Shown here: positions 32,793-41,749 of the stretch, in pieces
How positions within the stretch are numbered: the stretch's first letter is position 1
Layout of the letters: every line of letters begins with the position of its first letter
From: a virus
IMG/VR virus record: IMGVR_UViG_3300024518_000876
Span: 39,500-103,499 of that record
DNA: 64,000 nt
Direction: 5' to 3' (one strand)
Notes under the pieces: model-generated
The model's database searches: none
Told to the model about the DNA's origin: nothing
Seen by the model: the letters and a program-made list of their open reading frames with translations, nothing else
Position numbers and translations under genes: made by a program

Positions 32793-32793
32793 T

Positions 32794-33237
32794 ATGGAAT
32801 TAAAAGTAATAAGATATAATAAGGAAGCAGACTACACAGATGGTCTGCTTTTTATAGATAATAAATTTGAATGCTTTACACTAGAAGATGAAGCTAGAGA
32901 AATAAAAGTTAAAGGAGAAACTTGTATTCCAGATGGAACGTACAAAGTTACTTTAAGAACTGAAGGAGGATTTAATAATAGATATACTTCTAAATTTGGA
33001 GCAGACTTTCACAAAGGAATGCTATGGGTTAGAGATGTACCAAATTTTGAATACATACTAATACACATAGGTAACACAGATAAAGATACTGCAGGGTGTT
33101 TATTAGTAGGTTCAACTGCAGACAAAGACAAAGGATTCATAGGAGCATCTACAGGTGCATATAAAACTATGTATAAAAAAGTATTGAAAGCTTTAGAAAA
33201 CAAAGAAGAAGTTAAAATAACTTATACAACATTATAA
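32794..33237 (+). CDS. DUF5675 family protein, putative lysis enzyme (147 aa)
   Basis: A 147-residue protein with the DUF5675 pattern: an early TLEDEAREIKVKGETCIPDG block (about residues 30-50), HKGMLWVRDVPNFEYILIH at about 71-90 and GNTDKDTAGCLLVG at about 91-104, with the His-x-Gly...Gly-Cys arrangement reminiscent of L,D-transpeptidase-type active sites. It is often found with holins in Bacteroidota phages, so a peptidoglycan-acting endolysin role is likely but not demonstrated. One-base overlap with the holin-like gene. Confidence 0.8.
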   Translation: MELKVIRYNKEADYTDGLLFIDNKFECFTLEDEAREIKVKGETCIPDGTYKVTLRTEGGFNNRYTSKFGADFHKGMLWVRDVPNFEYILIHIGNTDKDTAGCLLVGSTADKDKGFIGASTGAYKTMYKKVLKALENKEEVKITYTTL

Positions 33238-33710
33238 TGGGAGATAAAAAGAAAACTTATAAAGAATTAAATGGTACTACACGTGTAGGTGATTTTTTAC
33301 GTTCAATAAATAAGTCGGATGTATTAGGAAAAATAGTAGGAGTAGCAGGTGAATTAGCTACAGGCGATTTAATGGGAGCTATTGGAGCTTTAACTAAATC
33401 TAAAGAACTAACACCTGAAGATAAAGAACACGCTTTAAAACTGCTAGAAATGGATATACAAGAGTCTAAAGACATTACTAAACGGTGGGAAAGTGACATG
33501 CACTCTGACAGTTGGTTAAGTAAAAATGTAAGACCTTTAGCTATTTGTTTCTTAACAGTTGTAACTATGATATTTGTAGCATTAGATAGTTCTACTAATT
33601 TTGAAGTTGATGAAGTATGGGTAGACTTACTTAAAACTCTTTTAGTTACTACATATTTAGCTTACTTTGGAAGTAGAGGAGTAGAAAAGTATAAAAAAAT
33701 ATCTAAGTAA
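33237..33710 (+). CDS. 3TM-type holin-like protein (157 aa)
   Basis: A soluble N-terminal half is followed by a SDSWLSKNVRPL motif (about residues 90-101), which marks the entry to the membrane domain in GTA/3TM holins. Two clear hydrophobic segments follow, at about 102-118 (AICFLTVVTMIFVALD) and 130-145 (LLKTLLVTTYLAYFG), and a short basic tail. It likely forms or supports the membrane lesion that releases the lysis enzyme. Confidence 0.8.
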   Translation: MGDKKKTYKELNGTTRVGDFLRSINKSDVLGKIVGVAGELATGDLMGAIGALTKSKELTPEDKEHALKLLEMDIQESKDITKRWESDMHSDSWLSKNVRPLAICFLTVVTMIFVALDSSTNFEVDEVWVDLLKTLLVTTYLAYFGSRGVEKYKKISK

Positions 33711-33742
33711 TTTGGAATTTAAGTAAAAATGTTGTATCTTTG
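33711..33742 (+). promoter_or_regulatory. Bacteroidota-type promoter for the exonuclease gene
   Basis: TTTG (33711-33714), 20 bp, TATCTTTG (33735-33742): exact consensus. It starts one base after the holin stop codon, and the ATG at 33762 is 19 nt downstream. Confidence 0.85.
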
Positions 33743-33761
33743 TATAAATTTAAAAAAACAT

Positions 33762-34691
33762 ATGAATAAAACAGAGATAAAAAGATTTTTACATACAAAG
33801 AAAGGATATTTAAAAGAAGGACATAAAAGACTTCATAAGGTATTATCTAAAAAAGGATACGCAGTTGGTTTAGCTGATTGTAAACAAGCGTTAAAAGAGG
33901 CTAGAAAAGAAGATAAGATAGGTGTAGTTGAAACAGGTAAACCTGCTAGAGTACTAATATATGATATAGAGACATCTTACAACATTGGAAAGTTTTGGAG
34001 AGCTGGTTATAATATGACTATACAACCAGGGGATATTATACATGAAAGAGCTATTATATGTATATCATATAAATGGACTGATGAAACTCAAGTTTATAAT
34101 TTAGTATGGGATGAAAATCAATGTGATAAGTTTCTCTTAGAACAATTTATTCCTGTATTAAATGAAGCTGACATGATAGTAGCACACAATGGAGATAGAT
34201 ATGATTTAAAATTCATTAAGACTAGAGCTTTAAAACATAGATTACAAATGCTAGTTAACTATAAACAGTTTGACACTCTTAAAGTAGCTAAAGCTAAGTT
34301 CATGTTTAATTCTAATAAATTAGATTATATTAGTAAGTTTTTAGGAGCTGAAGGAAAGATTAGGACTGAAATGAAACTATGGGATGATATTATCCTTAGA
34401 AAATGTCCTAAAGCTTTAGATAAAATGTTAGAGTACTGTGATGAAGATGTAAGACAACTAGAAGTTGTGTATGACGCATTAGTTTCATGGGATAATCCAA
34501 GATTCCATTTAGGAGTAATGAATGGAGGACCTAAAGACACTTCTCCAATAACAGGAGGTAAGAACCTTGAATTAGTTAAAACAATAACTACTAATAGAGG
34601 AGGACTTAAAAGAATTATGCGAGATCTAACATGTGACAGATTATTTGAAATGTCAGAAAGTAATTACAAAAAATACTTAATAAAAAAATAA
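33762..34691 (+). CDS. DEDDy 3'-5' exonuclease (RNase H-like)
   Basis: A 309-residue protein. Residues 1-55 form a helical, basic domain of a type seen at the front of phage nucleases. The exonuclease core has D68-I-E70-T (ExoI), H142-N143-G-D-R-Y-D148 (ExoII) and Y225-C-D-E-D229 (ExoIII, Y-x3-D), so all four acidic ligands and the Tyr are present. No polymerase domain is attached. An in-frame ATG at 33729 overlaps the promoter and is rejected. The gene forms its own transcription unit between the lysis and ring-protein genes. Function may be proofreading, DNA repair or recombination. Confidence 0.85.
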   Translation: MNKTEIKRFLHTKKGYLKEGHKRLHKVLSKKGYAVGLADCKQALKEARKEDKIGVVETGKPARVLIYDIETSYNIGKFWRAGYNMTIQPGDIIHERAIICISYKWTDETQVYNLVWDENQCDKFLLEQFIPVLNEADMIVAHNGDRYDLKFIKTRALKHRLQMLVNYKQFDTLKVAKAKFMFNSNKLDYISKFLGAEGKIRTEMKLWDDIILRKCPKALDKMLEYCDEDVRQLEVVYDALVSWDNPRFHLGVMNGGPKDTSPITGGKNLELVKTITTNRGGLKRIMRDLTCDRLFEMSESNYKKYLIKK

Positions 34692-34704
34692 TAACTATGA
34701 ATAT

Positions 34705-34746
34705 ACCCTGCTTGCCTCTACATTATGCACACTAGCAGGGTTTTTT
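34705..34746 (+). terminator. intrinsic terminator after the exonuclease gene
   Basis: Stem ACCCTGCT / AGCAGGGT with a 21-nt loop, followed by six T. It starts 13 nt after the stop codon and closes the single-gene unit. Confidence 0.85.
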
Positions 34747-34765
34747 CTGTTTACACAATAAATAA

Positions 34766-35449
34766 ATGAAACTTAACAAATTAATTTACGACGTAAGAGA
34801 AGCTACTAAAGAATATATGGATGATACAGAAGTATCTAATAGATATATAGCCTACCTCTTAAATATTAAAAGATCTAAGTATCTTAGACAAGAGCTTAAT
34901 AACATGCAACGTACTACAGATAGTACAACTATACAGACACTTACAGTTAAGTTAGAAGAAGTAGACAGTTCAGATTGTGGGTTACAAGGAGTATGTGAAA
35001 AGATTATGAGAAGTTGTAAAAAACTACCAGACCCTTTAGCTTTACATACTAAAAATGGTATTACTAGAGTAGCTTCTTTAAATAAGATGTCTAAACCATT
35101 TAATTTTGTAACTAGAGAAAAAGTAATCTATGCCCAAGACGCTCCATTTCCTAACTCTATTTATACATTTCTACATGATGATGGTTACTTATACGTAACA
35201 AGTCAAAACAACGCTATAAACCTCTTAGAATGTATTTCTGTTACAGGTGTATGGGAAGACCCTACGGATTTAAGTAGATTCTCTGTATGTTGTTCTTGTG
35301 AAGAAAACAATTCTGCTTGTTATAATGAAGACTCTGAATACCCAATACAACCTCATTTAATAGATGGTATTCGTAGAGAAGTTATAGCAGAAATATTACA
35401 AATGAAACAAATACCAGAAGATAAAGAAAATAATGGAGAAGATCAGTAG
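34766..35449 (+). CDS. tail-ring/stabilisation-type protein (227 aa)
   Basis: A 227-residue protein with a helical N-terminus (residues 1-50), a middle Cys/Lys stretch (SSDCGLQGVCEKIM, about 72-85), a beta-rich centre, and a CCSCEEN cluster (about 182-188). It begins the run of connector and ring genes that in crAss-like phages precedes the muzzle protein. It overlaps the next gene by 17 nt. Confidence 0.6.
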   Translation: MKLNKLIYDVREATKEYMDDTEVSNRYIAYLLNIKRSKYLRQELNNMQRTTDSTTIQTLTVKLEEVDSSDCGLQGVCEKIMRSCKKLPDPLALHTKNGITRVASLNKMSKPFNFVTREKVIYAQDAPFPNSIYTFLHDDGYLYVTSQNNAINLLECISVTGVWEDPTDLSRFSVCCSCEENNSACYNEDSEYPIQPHLIDGIRREVIAEILQMKQIPEDKENNGEDQ

Positions 35450-35954
35450 AGGGGCTAAAAAAATACAAGGACATTATGGTATGAAAGATTACTATAAACA
35501 TTATAAAAAAACAACAGAGAAACCTGTTAATGCAATTAAATACAATAAAGTAATAAGTCTTTTTAATAAAGAACTAGTAGAGTTGATGTTAAATGAAAAT
35601 GTAGAGTATAACCTGCCTTCACTAGGACTAAACTTAAGTATTAGGAAAGATAAAAGAGTACCTAAAATAGTTAATGGTAAATTGGTTAATAACTCCCCAG
35701 TTGATTGGGTAACTACTAAACAGCTTTGGGATAGAAATGAAGAAGCTAAAAATAATAAAGTCTTAGTAAGATATTTAAATAATCATACTTCCGGGTACGT
35801 ATTTAGAATATATCTTAAAAAATTTGGGGCTAAACTTAAAAATAGAACAGTTTATAAATATAAACCTGCTAGAAGTTTTCAAAGAGCATTAGGAGCAAGA
35901 ATAAAGGATTTAACAAAAGATAAGTTTGAAAGCTTTCTTTTATATAATAAATAA
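35433..35954 (+). CDS. basic connector-region protein (173 aa)
   Basis: A 173-residue, strongly basic protein (begins MEKISRGAKKIQGHYG) with a helical centre, Trp at the start of a WVTTKQLWDRNEE segment (about 92-104), and a basic beta/helical end (YKYKPARSFQRALGARIK, about 142-160). The equivalent position in crAss-like genomes holds a conserved virion protein. It could bind DNA or seal the portal channel; neither is shown. Confidence 0.6.
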   Translation: MEKISRGAKKIQGHYGMKDYYKHYKKTTEKPVNAIKYNKVISLFNKELVELMLNENVEYNLPSLGLNLSIRKDKRVPKIVNGKLVNNSPVDWVTTKQLWDRNEEAKNNKVLVRYLNNHTSGYVFRIYLKKFGAKLKNRTVYKYKPARSFQRALGARIKDLTKDKFESFLLYNK

Positions 35955-35960
35955 TATAAT

Positions 35961-36710
35961 ATGTATAACGGTAAAACCATAAGTCTAGGTGCAATCATCT
36001 GGAAAGTATTTAAAAATAAATTAATAACTGACTTATCATATGATGATGCAGCAGAATACGCATTAGAGTTTATAAGATTAGTAGGTGCCCCATTAGCTTT
36101 TGTTAATGAAGTAGAGACAATTAAAGTAGCAAATTATAAAGCAGCTTTACCTACTAATTTAATAACTATTAGAGGTATTAAAATGTTAGAAGACAGTAAT
36201 AGAGAAAGTGAGTATATAGATGGAAATTTTAATGGGCAAGTTGCATTAAGATACGCAACAGATATATATCATCAAGGACTAGCATGTGAAAATAAGGAAA
36301 ATGAAAATTATGCATCAGAGTATACTTATGAGGTACAAAAAGGAATAATCTTTACTTCATTTGAAAATGGAACAGTACAAATTTCTTATAAAGGTATAGG
36401 GGTAGACTCAGAAGGATATCCTTTAATTCCTGACAACGAAAAGTTTACTATGGGACTAGAATACTACATTTCTCATAGGTATTTAGAAGGGTTATGGGCT
36501 ATGGGTAAAATAAGTGATAAAGTATTTAATTACTACGAGCAAAAAAGACATTGGTACTTAGGAGCAGCTAATTCTTCTATGCAAATGCAAAATATAGATC
36601 AATTAGAGTCCACTATGAATGGGTTAAATAGAATAGTCCGTAGAGACAATGCACATGAAACCTTTTTTAGAGATTGGGGTAGAAAAGAAAAAATTAAAAA
36701 ATATCACTAA
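35961..36710 (+). CDS. ring/adaptor protein of the crAss-like type (249 aa)
   Basis: A 249-residue protein. The N-terminal helical segment (SLGAIIWKVFKNKLI...DDAAEYALEF, about residues 6-40), the mixed centre and the C-terminal helices (YYISHRYLEGLWAMGKI) are typical of the ring proteins below the portal in crAss-like podoviruses. It overlaps the 1327-residue protein gene by one base. Assignment is from order and general layout. Confidence 0.65.
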   Translation: MYNGKTISLGAIIWKVFKNKLITDLSYDDAAEYALEFIRLVGAPLAFVNEVETIKVANYKAALPTNLITIRGIKMLEDSNRESEYIDGNFNGQVALRYATDIYHQGLACENKENENYASEYTYEVQKGIIFTSFENGTVQISYKGIGVDSEGYPLIPDNEKFTMGLEYYISHRYLEGLWAMGKISDKVFNYYEQKRHWYLGAANSSMQMQNIDQLESTMNGLNRIVRRDNAHETFFRDWGRKEKIKKYH

Positions 36711-39700
36711 TGGTAAAAAAAGTACAATATACATATAAAGGATTGAATCAGGATGTTACTAAAAGTAAGCATCCTTTTCAGTTTTATTATAATGCTAAAA
36801 ATATTAGAATTGTAACTACTGATACACAGTCTACAGGATCTGTTTCTAATGAAAAAGGACAAGAACAAATAATAGATTTACCTACTCTTTGTATTGACGT
36901 AGTTAACAAAGTAATCAATTATGGAGGTAAGTCTCTTCCTTTTGATAATCAAGAAATTATAGATCAAATTAATGATGTACCTAGTCCAGGATGTGAAGAT
37001 TCTTCTGTTCTACCAGTTTGTTCTGAAGATCAACTTATTTTAGGATACGCATTAACTAGAAATAGTATTGTGTTATTTTCTACAGATACAAAAGGATTTG
37101 ATTGTATCTGGGAAGTTAAAGAAATATTAAATGATAACTACGACTTAGAATTGTTGTATTGTAGGAATTTAGGGTTTTCTATTAATAACCCAATTCAAGC
37201 GTTATTTAATTATGAAAATGAGGTAATACAAAAAGTTTATTGGGTAGATGGAAAGAATCAGTTGAGGTTTTTAAATATTCGTCAAAGTATTGAAAATGGA
37301 GATTTAGAGAACTTAATTGACTTACGTTCTTCTACTATTAATATTACAGGTGATTATGCATTAAGCCAACCTACAATCTTTCAAATTACTCAAGGTGGCG
37401 GACATACAGCAGGTATGATTCAATATGCTTATAACTTATATAAACTAAATGGCTCACAAACCACCATTTCCCCTGTAAGTGAAATAGTTCCATTAGATTT
37501 TGGTACTCCTGGAGGTGGAGAAGTTAATGAAATAGTAGGTGCAGCTCCTACCGTTAAAATAACTAATATAGATGAAAACTATACTAATATTAGAATTTAT
37601 GCAATTAAATATACTGCTTTAAATGAAGTACCTTCAATAGGTTTAATCTACGATCAAGAAATAGATAATTATGAAGAAGTTTTATATTTTGACAACGCAT
37701 CAGTTATAAATACTATTTCTCTTGAAGAGTTTTTATTTCTAGGAAGCAATGTGTTTATTCCTCAACATATACAAACTAAAGATAGTAGATTATTTGCAGC
37801 TAATTTAACTGATAAAGCATTTGATTTAGAAATAGATTGCAGGTCGTATTCTTTTAACAGTTCAGGACAATCTACAGTAAGAGATGCAGATGGTGCGCTT
37901 TTTCCAATTGAACCATTAAATAATTATAACTTACCCCCAAAAAATGCAGCTATAAATGACAACTACAATGTGTTTATCTACCAATCTGATGGTAGTACAT
38001 TAGGAGGAGAAGGTAGATATATAAAATATGAAATATTACAGAAAGCGGTAGCTCAATGTAAAGATGGAGAAAAAAATACAAGAGTATTTAAAGATAGAGA
38101 GATTTACAGGATAGGGATAGAATTTTATAATGGACTAGGGCAAAAAACAGCTGTAAAATGGATGGCAGATTTAAAAGCTCCTACAGGTAATTTAGAAGAT
38201 AGATTAAATACTTTAAATGTAACTTTAAAACCTGAGTTTTTTACCTATATAAATTCATTATGTTTAAATGATGAAAGTAAACCTGTAGGTTATAAAGTAG
38301 TTAGAGCAGACAGAGAAGCAAATGATAGAACGATTCTTTGTCAAGGGGCTATGACTTCTATGATATGTCAAACTGTAGATGATCCTTCAAATTTTAATAA
38401 ATGGAAAAATATTGAAAATAGAAGAGAAGAGTCCAAAAAAGTTGTAAAGAAGCCAATTATTACATCTAGAGATCTAAATAATAGTGGTATTCTTTCAGAG
38501 ATGAATCACTTACTGCATATGAATGAAAATCCTAATGTGTCAGATGACAGTCAAGAGATATTTAGAGAAAGTGCTACAGATTTTAAAAGACAGCAAACTT
38601 GGCAATTTAATCAAATGTTTCAACTATATAGTCCTGAAGTTTTATTCTCTACTGGACTTACTTTTACACCTGGATTAAAATTTAGAGTAAATGGAATTGC
38701 TAATAAGTCTCAGATTAATCTATGGACTAAAGGAATTTTAACTAGAGATGAGTCAGTTTATAGGGAAGAAAAGTTTCCAAATAGAATTCAGTTTAGTAGA
38801 GGGGATGGATTAGGACAGTATGGTTGGATTGGTCCAGGTAGGGATGAAGATGGTCCTACAAGAATGAATTTTAAACAACTGTATCACCAATGTGAAACTT
38901 TTACACCTGCATCTAGCTCTATAGGATACTCTATATATGGAAGCCCTGAAATCACTGAAAGAGGACAAGGAATAACTAATTATTTTAATGACACAGAGTA
39001 TCAATATAGTAATAGTTTAGAATCTTTTCTTACAGATGCTAAAAAATGGACAGGAGATAGTGATAAAAATGAACCCCCTATAGAGACAATTAATAGTTGG
39101 GGAGCCAAATGTTTAACTATAGTAGAAGGATCTGATACAGATGCTTTTGAAGATAGACAAACTTTAGAAAAAATATGGAATGATTCCCAAACAGGTGTAC
39201 TAAGAGGACTTGTAATTGCAGAAGTAACTTACCCAGATGATTATGTTTACAATAGTAATATATATGGTGGAAATAGTTTTGAAGCTAAAAGTAGAACTAA
39301 TTACATACAAATTGGAGAGTACCAAACTTTAGACAACCCTACTGTACAAATAGACTCTCCTGGAGATACTTACGTTCAAATATTTAGAGTAGCTAGATTA
39401 GCTAAAACTGATACTAAAGTTATTTCTGATAGGGCATACCAATTGACTGATACACTATCATTTAAAGTAGAAACAACTGTTAATTTATTAAACAGACAAG
39501 ATTTATCTTTAAAATCATGGGAAACTAAAAATCAATATAGATATGATGAATATCATAAATATAATAATATATACTCTCAACAGTCTACTTTAATTCAGAA
39601 TCAAGCATTAGATTTTAAATTTAAAAAAGTAGATGCGTTTGATACAAGAGTAATAGCTTCTAAAAGTAAGATACCAGGTGAAGTTATAGATAGTTTCACT

Positions 39701-40693
39701 GATTTTCTAGATAATGAAATAATAGATCTAGATGGTAAATATGGAGCTATTAATAATATAGTAAACTTTAAAGATGAGTTGTTTGCTATGCAAGATACTG
39801 GAATATCTAAATTAATAATTAATCCTAGAGTTCAAGTTCAAGGAAATGATGGATTATCTCTAGAACTAGGTAGAGGAGCAGTACTGTATGATTATCAATA
39901 CTTAACTACAACTTCAGGTACTTTAAATAAATGGGCAGTAGTAGTTTCACCAACAGGTTTTTATTACTTAGATTTAATAAATAAAACTTGGAATAAATCA
40001 AATGGTGGAAGTATATTAGAATTAAGTGATACAGCAGGTTTACATGCTTTTTTTAATAATAATTTAAATTTTAATGAATTAAGTATTAATAACCCATTGT
40101 TAAAAACTGGCGCATCTGCTGGATATGATTTACTTAATAATACAGCATACTTAACTTTGTTACAAAAAGATAATAATCAAACTATAAACTTTAATGAGAT
40201 GTCAAACTCTTTTGAAAGTTTCCATGATTATCATCCTAGTATATATATGAATAAAGGACATAAGTTATATTCTACTGCACCTAACTTAAATGAGGTATGG
40301 GAGCATGACAAAGGTCCGTATCAAACATTTTATGGGGAATACTTCCCTAGTTTTATTACTTTACAAGTTAATCCAGAATCTAACTTAGATTGTGTGTTTA
40401 ATAATATAGAGTATAAATCTGAAATGTACTTAGATGATGTAGATCAACCTGAAGCTACTTTAAGTCATATTACAGCTTGGAATGAGTACCAGAGGACAAA
40501 TAGACTTCCATTAGTATTGGGTCGTAATAAGAACCTTAGAAGAAAGTTTAGAAACTGGCAAGCTCAAATTCCTAGACAAGCAGGTTCAAGAGATAGAATT
40601 AGGAATCCTTGGATATTTTTGAAACTGGAATTAGATAGGAAAGATAATTTAAAAATGATATTACATGATATAATTATACATTATAGTATATAG
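36710..40693 (+). CDS. large tail/muzzle-type protein (1327 aa)
   Basis: A 1327-residue, beta-rich protein with few long helices, many D/N/G turns, and several Cys in the first 130 residues (CIDVV, CEDS, CSED, CIWEV). The long beta-rich form and position after the ring proteins match the 'muzzle' or nozzle protein of crAss-like podoviruses, which closes the tail tip and opens at infection. The C-terminal 60 residues are basic and Arg-rich (KNLRRKFRNWQAQIPRQ). It ends a transcript; the next gene has its own promoter. Confidence 0.75.
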   Translation: MVKKVQYTYKGLNQDVTKSKHPFQFYYNAKNIRIVTTDTQSTGSVSNEKGQEQIIDLPTLCIDVVNKVINYGGKSLPFDNQEIIDQINDVPSPGCEDSSVLPVCSEDQLILGYALTRNSIVLFSTDTKGFDCIWEVKEILNDNYDLELLYCRNLGFSINNPIQALFNYENEVIQKVYWVDGKNQLRFLNIRQSIENGDLENLIDLRSSTINITGDYALSQPTIFQITQGGGHTAGMIQYAYNLYKLNGSQTTISPVSEIVPLDFGTPGGGEVNEIVGAAPTVKITNIDENYTNIRIYAIKYTALNEVPSIGLIYDQEIDNYEEVLYFDNASVINTISLEEFLFLGSNVFIPQHIQTKDSRLFAANLTDKAFDLEIDCRSYSFNSSGQSTVRDADGALFPIEPLNNYNLPPKNAAINDNYNVFIYQSDGSTLGGEGRYIKYEILQKAVAQCKDGEKNTRVFKDREIYRIGIEFYNGLGQKTAVKWMADLKAPTGNLEDRLNTLNVTLKPEFFTYINSLCLNDESKPVGYKVVRADREANDRTILCQGAMTSMICQTVDDPSNFNKWKNIENRREESKKVVKKPIITSRDLNNSGILSEMNHLLHMNENPNVSDDSQEIFRESATDFKRQQTWQFNQMFQLYSPEVLFSTGLTFTPGLKFRVNGIANKSQINLWTKGILTRDESVYREEKFPNRIQFSRGDGLGQYGWIGPGRDEDGPTRMNFKQLYHQCETFTPASSSIGYSIYGSPEITERGQGITNYFNDTEYQYSNSLESFLTDAKKWTGDSDKNEPPIETINSWGAKCLTIVEGSDTDAFEDRQTLEKIWNDSQTGVLRGLVIAEVTYPDDYVYNSNIYGGNSFEAKSRTNYIQIGEYQTLDNPTVQIDSPGDTYVQIFRVARLAKTDTKVISDRAYQLTDTLSFKVETTVNLLNRQDLSLKSWETKNQYRYDEYHKYNNIYSQQSTLIQNQALDFKFKKVDAFDTRVIASKSKIPGEVIDSFTDFLDNEIIDLDGKYGAINNIVNFKDELFAMQDTGISKLIINPRVQVQGNDGLSLELGRGAVLYDYQYLTTTSGTLNKWAVVVSPTGFYYLDLINKTWNKSNGGSILELSDTAGLHAFFNNNLNFNELSINNPLLKTGASAGYDLLNNTAYLTLLQKDNNQTINFNEMSNSFESFHDYHPSIYMNKGHKLYSTAPNLNEVWEHDKGPYQTFYGEYFPSFITLQVNPESNLDCVFNNIEYKSEMYLDDVDQPEATLSHITAWNEYQRTNRLPLVLGRNKNLRRKFRNWQAQIPRQAGSRDRIRNPWIFLKLELDRKDNLKMILHDIIIHYSI

Positions 40694-40740
40694 TAATTAT
40701 AAACTATAACTTTATTAATTATAAAATATGTAAGCTTATA

Positions 40741-40772
40741 TTTGGTATATTAAGCAAAATACCTTATATTTG
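40741..40772 (+). promoter_or_regulatory. Bacteroidota-type promoter for the ejected-protein operon
   Basis: TTTG (40741-40744), 20 bp, TATATTTG (40765-40772), with the first ATG at 40794. It is an exact match and the only promoter seen for the 21.6-kb run of five cargo genes and the polymerase. Confidence 0.85.
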
Positions 40773-40793
40773 TAAAATTATAATAAATTTTAA

Positions 40794-41747
40794 ATGGAAT
40801 TAGACAAATTAATAAATATGCTTATTAAGGAAAAAGGTGGTACTAGAAGACAGTATCACCTTTTAATGGATAAGATAAGTAACCATGAATCTAAAGGTAA
40901 AATAGATGTAGCACAAATAGGGGGAGGACCAGGTAGAGGACTCTTTCAATTTGAAATAGGTAATAATAAAGGAGCTAAAACAGCTGCAAATAGACTAACA
41001 ACATATCTTAAAGCTAAAAGTAAACCTATACCTACATGGTTATCTGACATAAATAAAAATAAATCTGTAGATGCTTCAAAATTAAATGCAGCTCAACAAA
41101 AAATGTTATTTTTAGGAAATATGAGAGAGCACCCTAAAGCTAACTTTAGCAAAGTATGGGATGGAAAAGAATCTGTTACAGACTTTTGGCAAAAGTATCA
41201 TTGGGCAGGAGATAAAAAAGATAAAATTAAGAGAAGAAATAGTTTTGAGAATAGCTTGAAAGAGTTTAAAGAACCTACTTATGATTTTGAAAACGTAGCT
41301 CCTCCAGTACCATATTGGAAAAAATTTCTTCCTGAACAAAGCCCATTACCTCAACCTGTTGCAGAAGTACCTAGTACTGCTCCAAACAATCAAGGGTACG
41401 GTTTAAACTTAGATCAATTTGATTTAGGAGCTAATAGAATGGTAAATCAAACACCAGAGCAAAGTGAAGACCCTAATCAGTTAACTAACAAAAGGTTATC
41501 TGCAGAAGAAATGGGTTTTATGCAAAATAGTAATGTAGCTGCAATGGGTGGTTACACAGAAGGAGGAGAGTCTGAAGATGGTAAGTTTAATAGCTTTAAC
41601 AACGGAGGAACACACGAAGCAAATCCTCATGGAGGTATACCTTTAGGAACAGGTAGTAATGGTAAAATGAATACAGTAGAAGAAGGTGAAACATCCTTTG
41701 AATTTAAAGAAGGTAAGTTTATCTTTTCAAACAGAATAAAAATATAA
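40794..41747 (+). CDS. virion lysozyme/transglycosylase-like protein (317 aa)
   Basis: Residues 20-120 look like a lysozyme/lytic-transglycosylase fold: HESKG at about residues 31-35 with the putative catalytic Glu32, GRGLFQFE at 47-54 and a helical remainder. The C-terminal 70 residues contain GGTHEANPHGGIPLG and a V-E-E-G-E motif, a recurring tail in Bacteroidota phage virion proteins. Likely packaged in the particle and used to open peptidoglycan at infection. First gene of the ejected-protein operon. Confidence 0.7.
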   Translation: MELDKLINMLIKEKGGTRRQYHLLMDKISNHESKGKIDVAQIGGGPGRGLFQFEIGNNKGAKTAANRLTTYLKAKSKPIPTWLSDINKNKSVDASKLNAAQQKMLFLGNMREHPKANFSKVWDGKESVTDFWQKYHWAGDKKDKIKRRNSFENSLKEFKEPTYDFENVAPPVPYWKKFLPEQSPLPQPVAEVPSTAPNNQGYGLNLDQFDLGANRMVNQTPEQSEDPNQLTNKRLSAEEMGFMQNSNVAAMGGYTEGGESEDGKFNSFNNGGTHEANPHGGIPLGTGSNGKMNTVEEGETSFEFKEGKFIFSNRIKI

Positions 41748-41749
41748 CA

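Noticed and set aside
33729-33761. Upstream ATG for the exonuclease
   Set aside because: It falls between the -33 and -7 boxes of a perfect promoter, so it would precede the transcription start.
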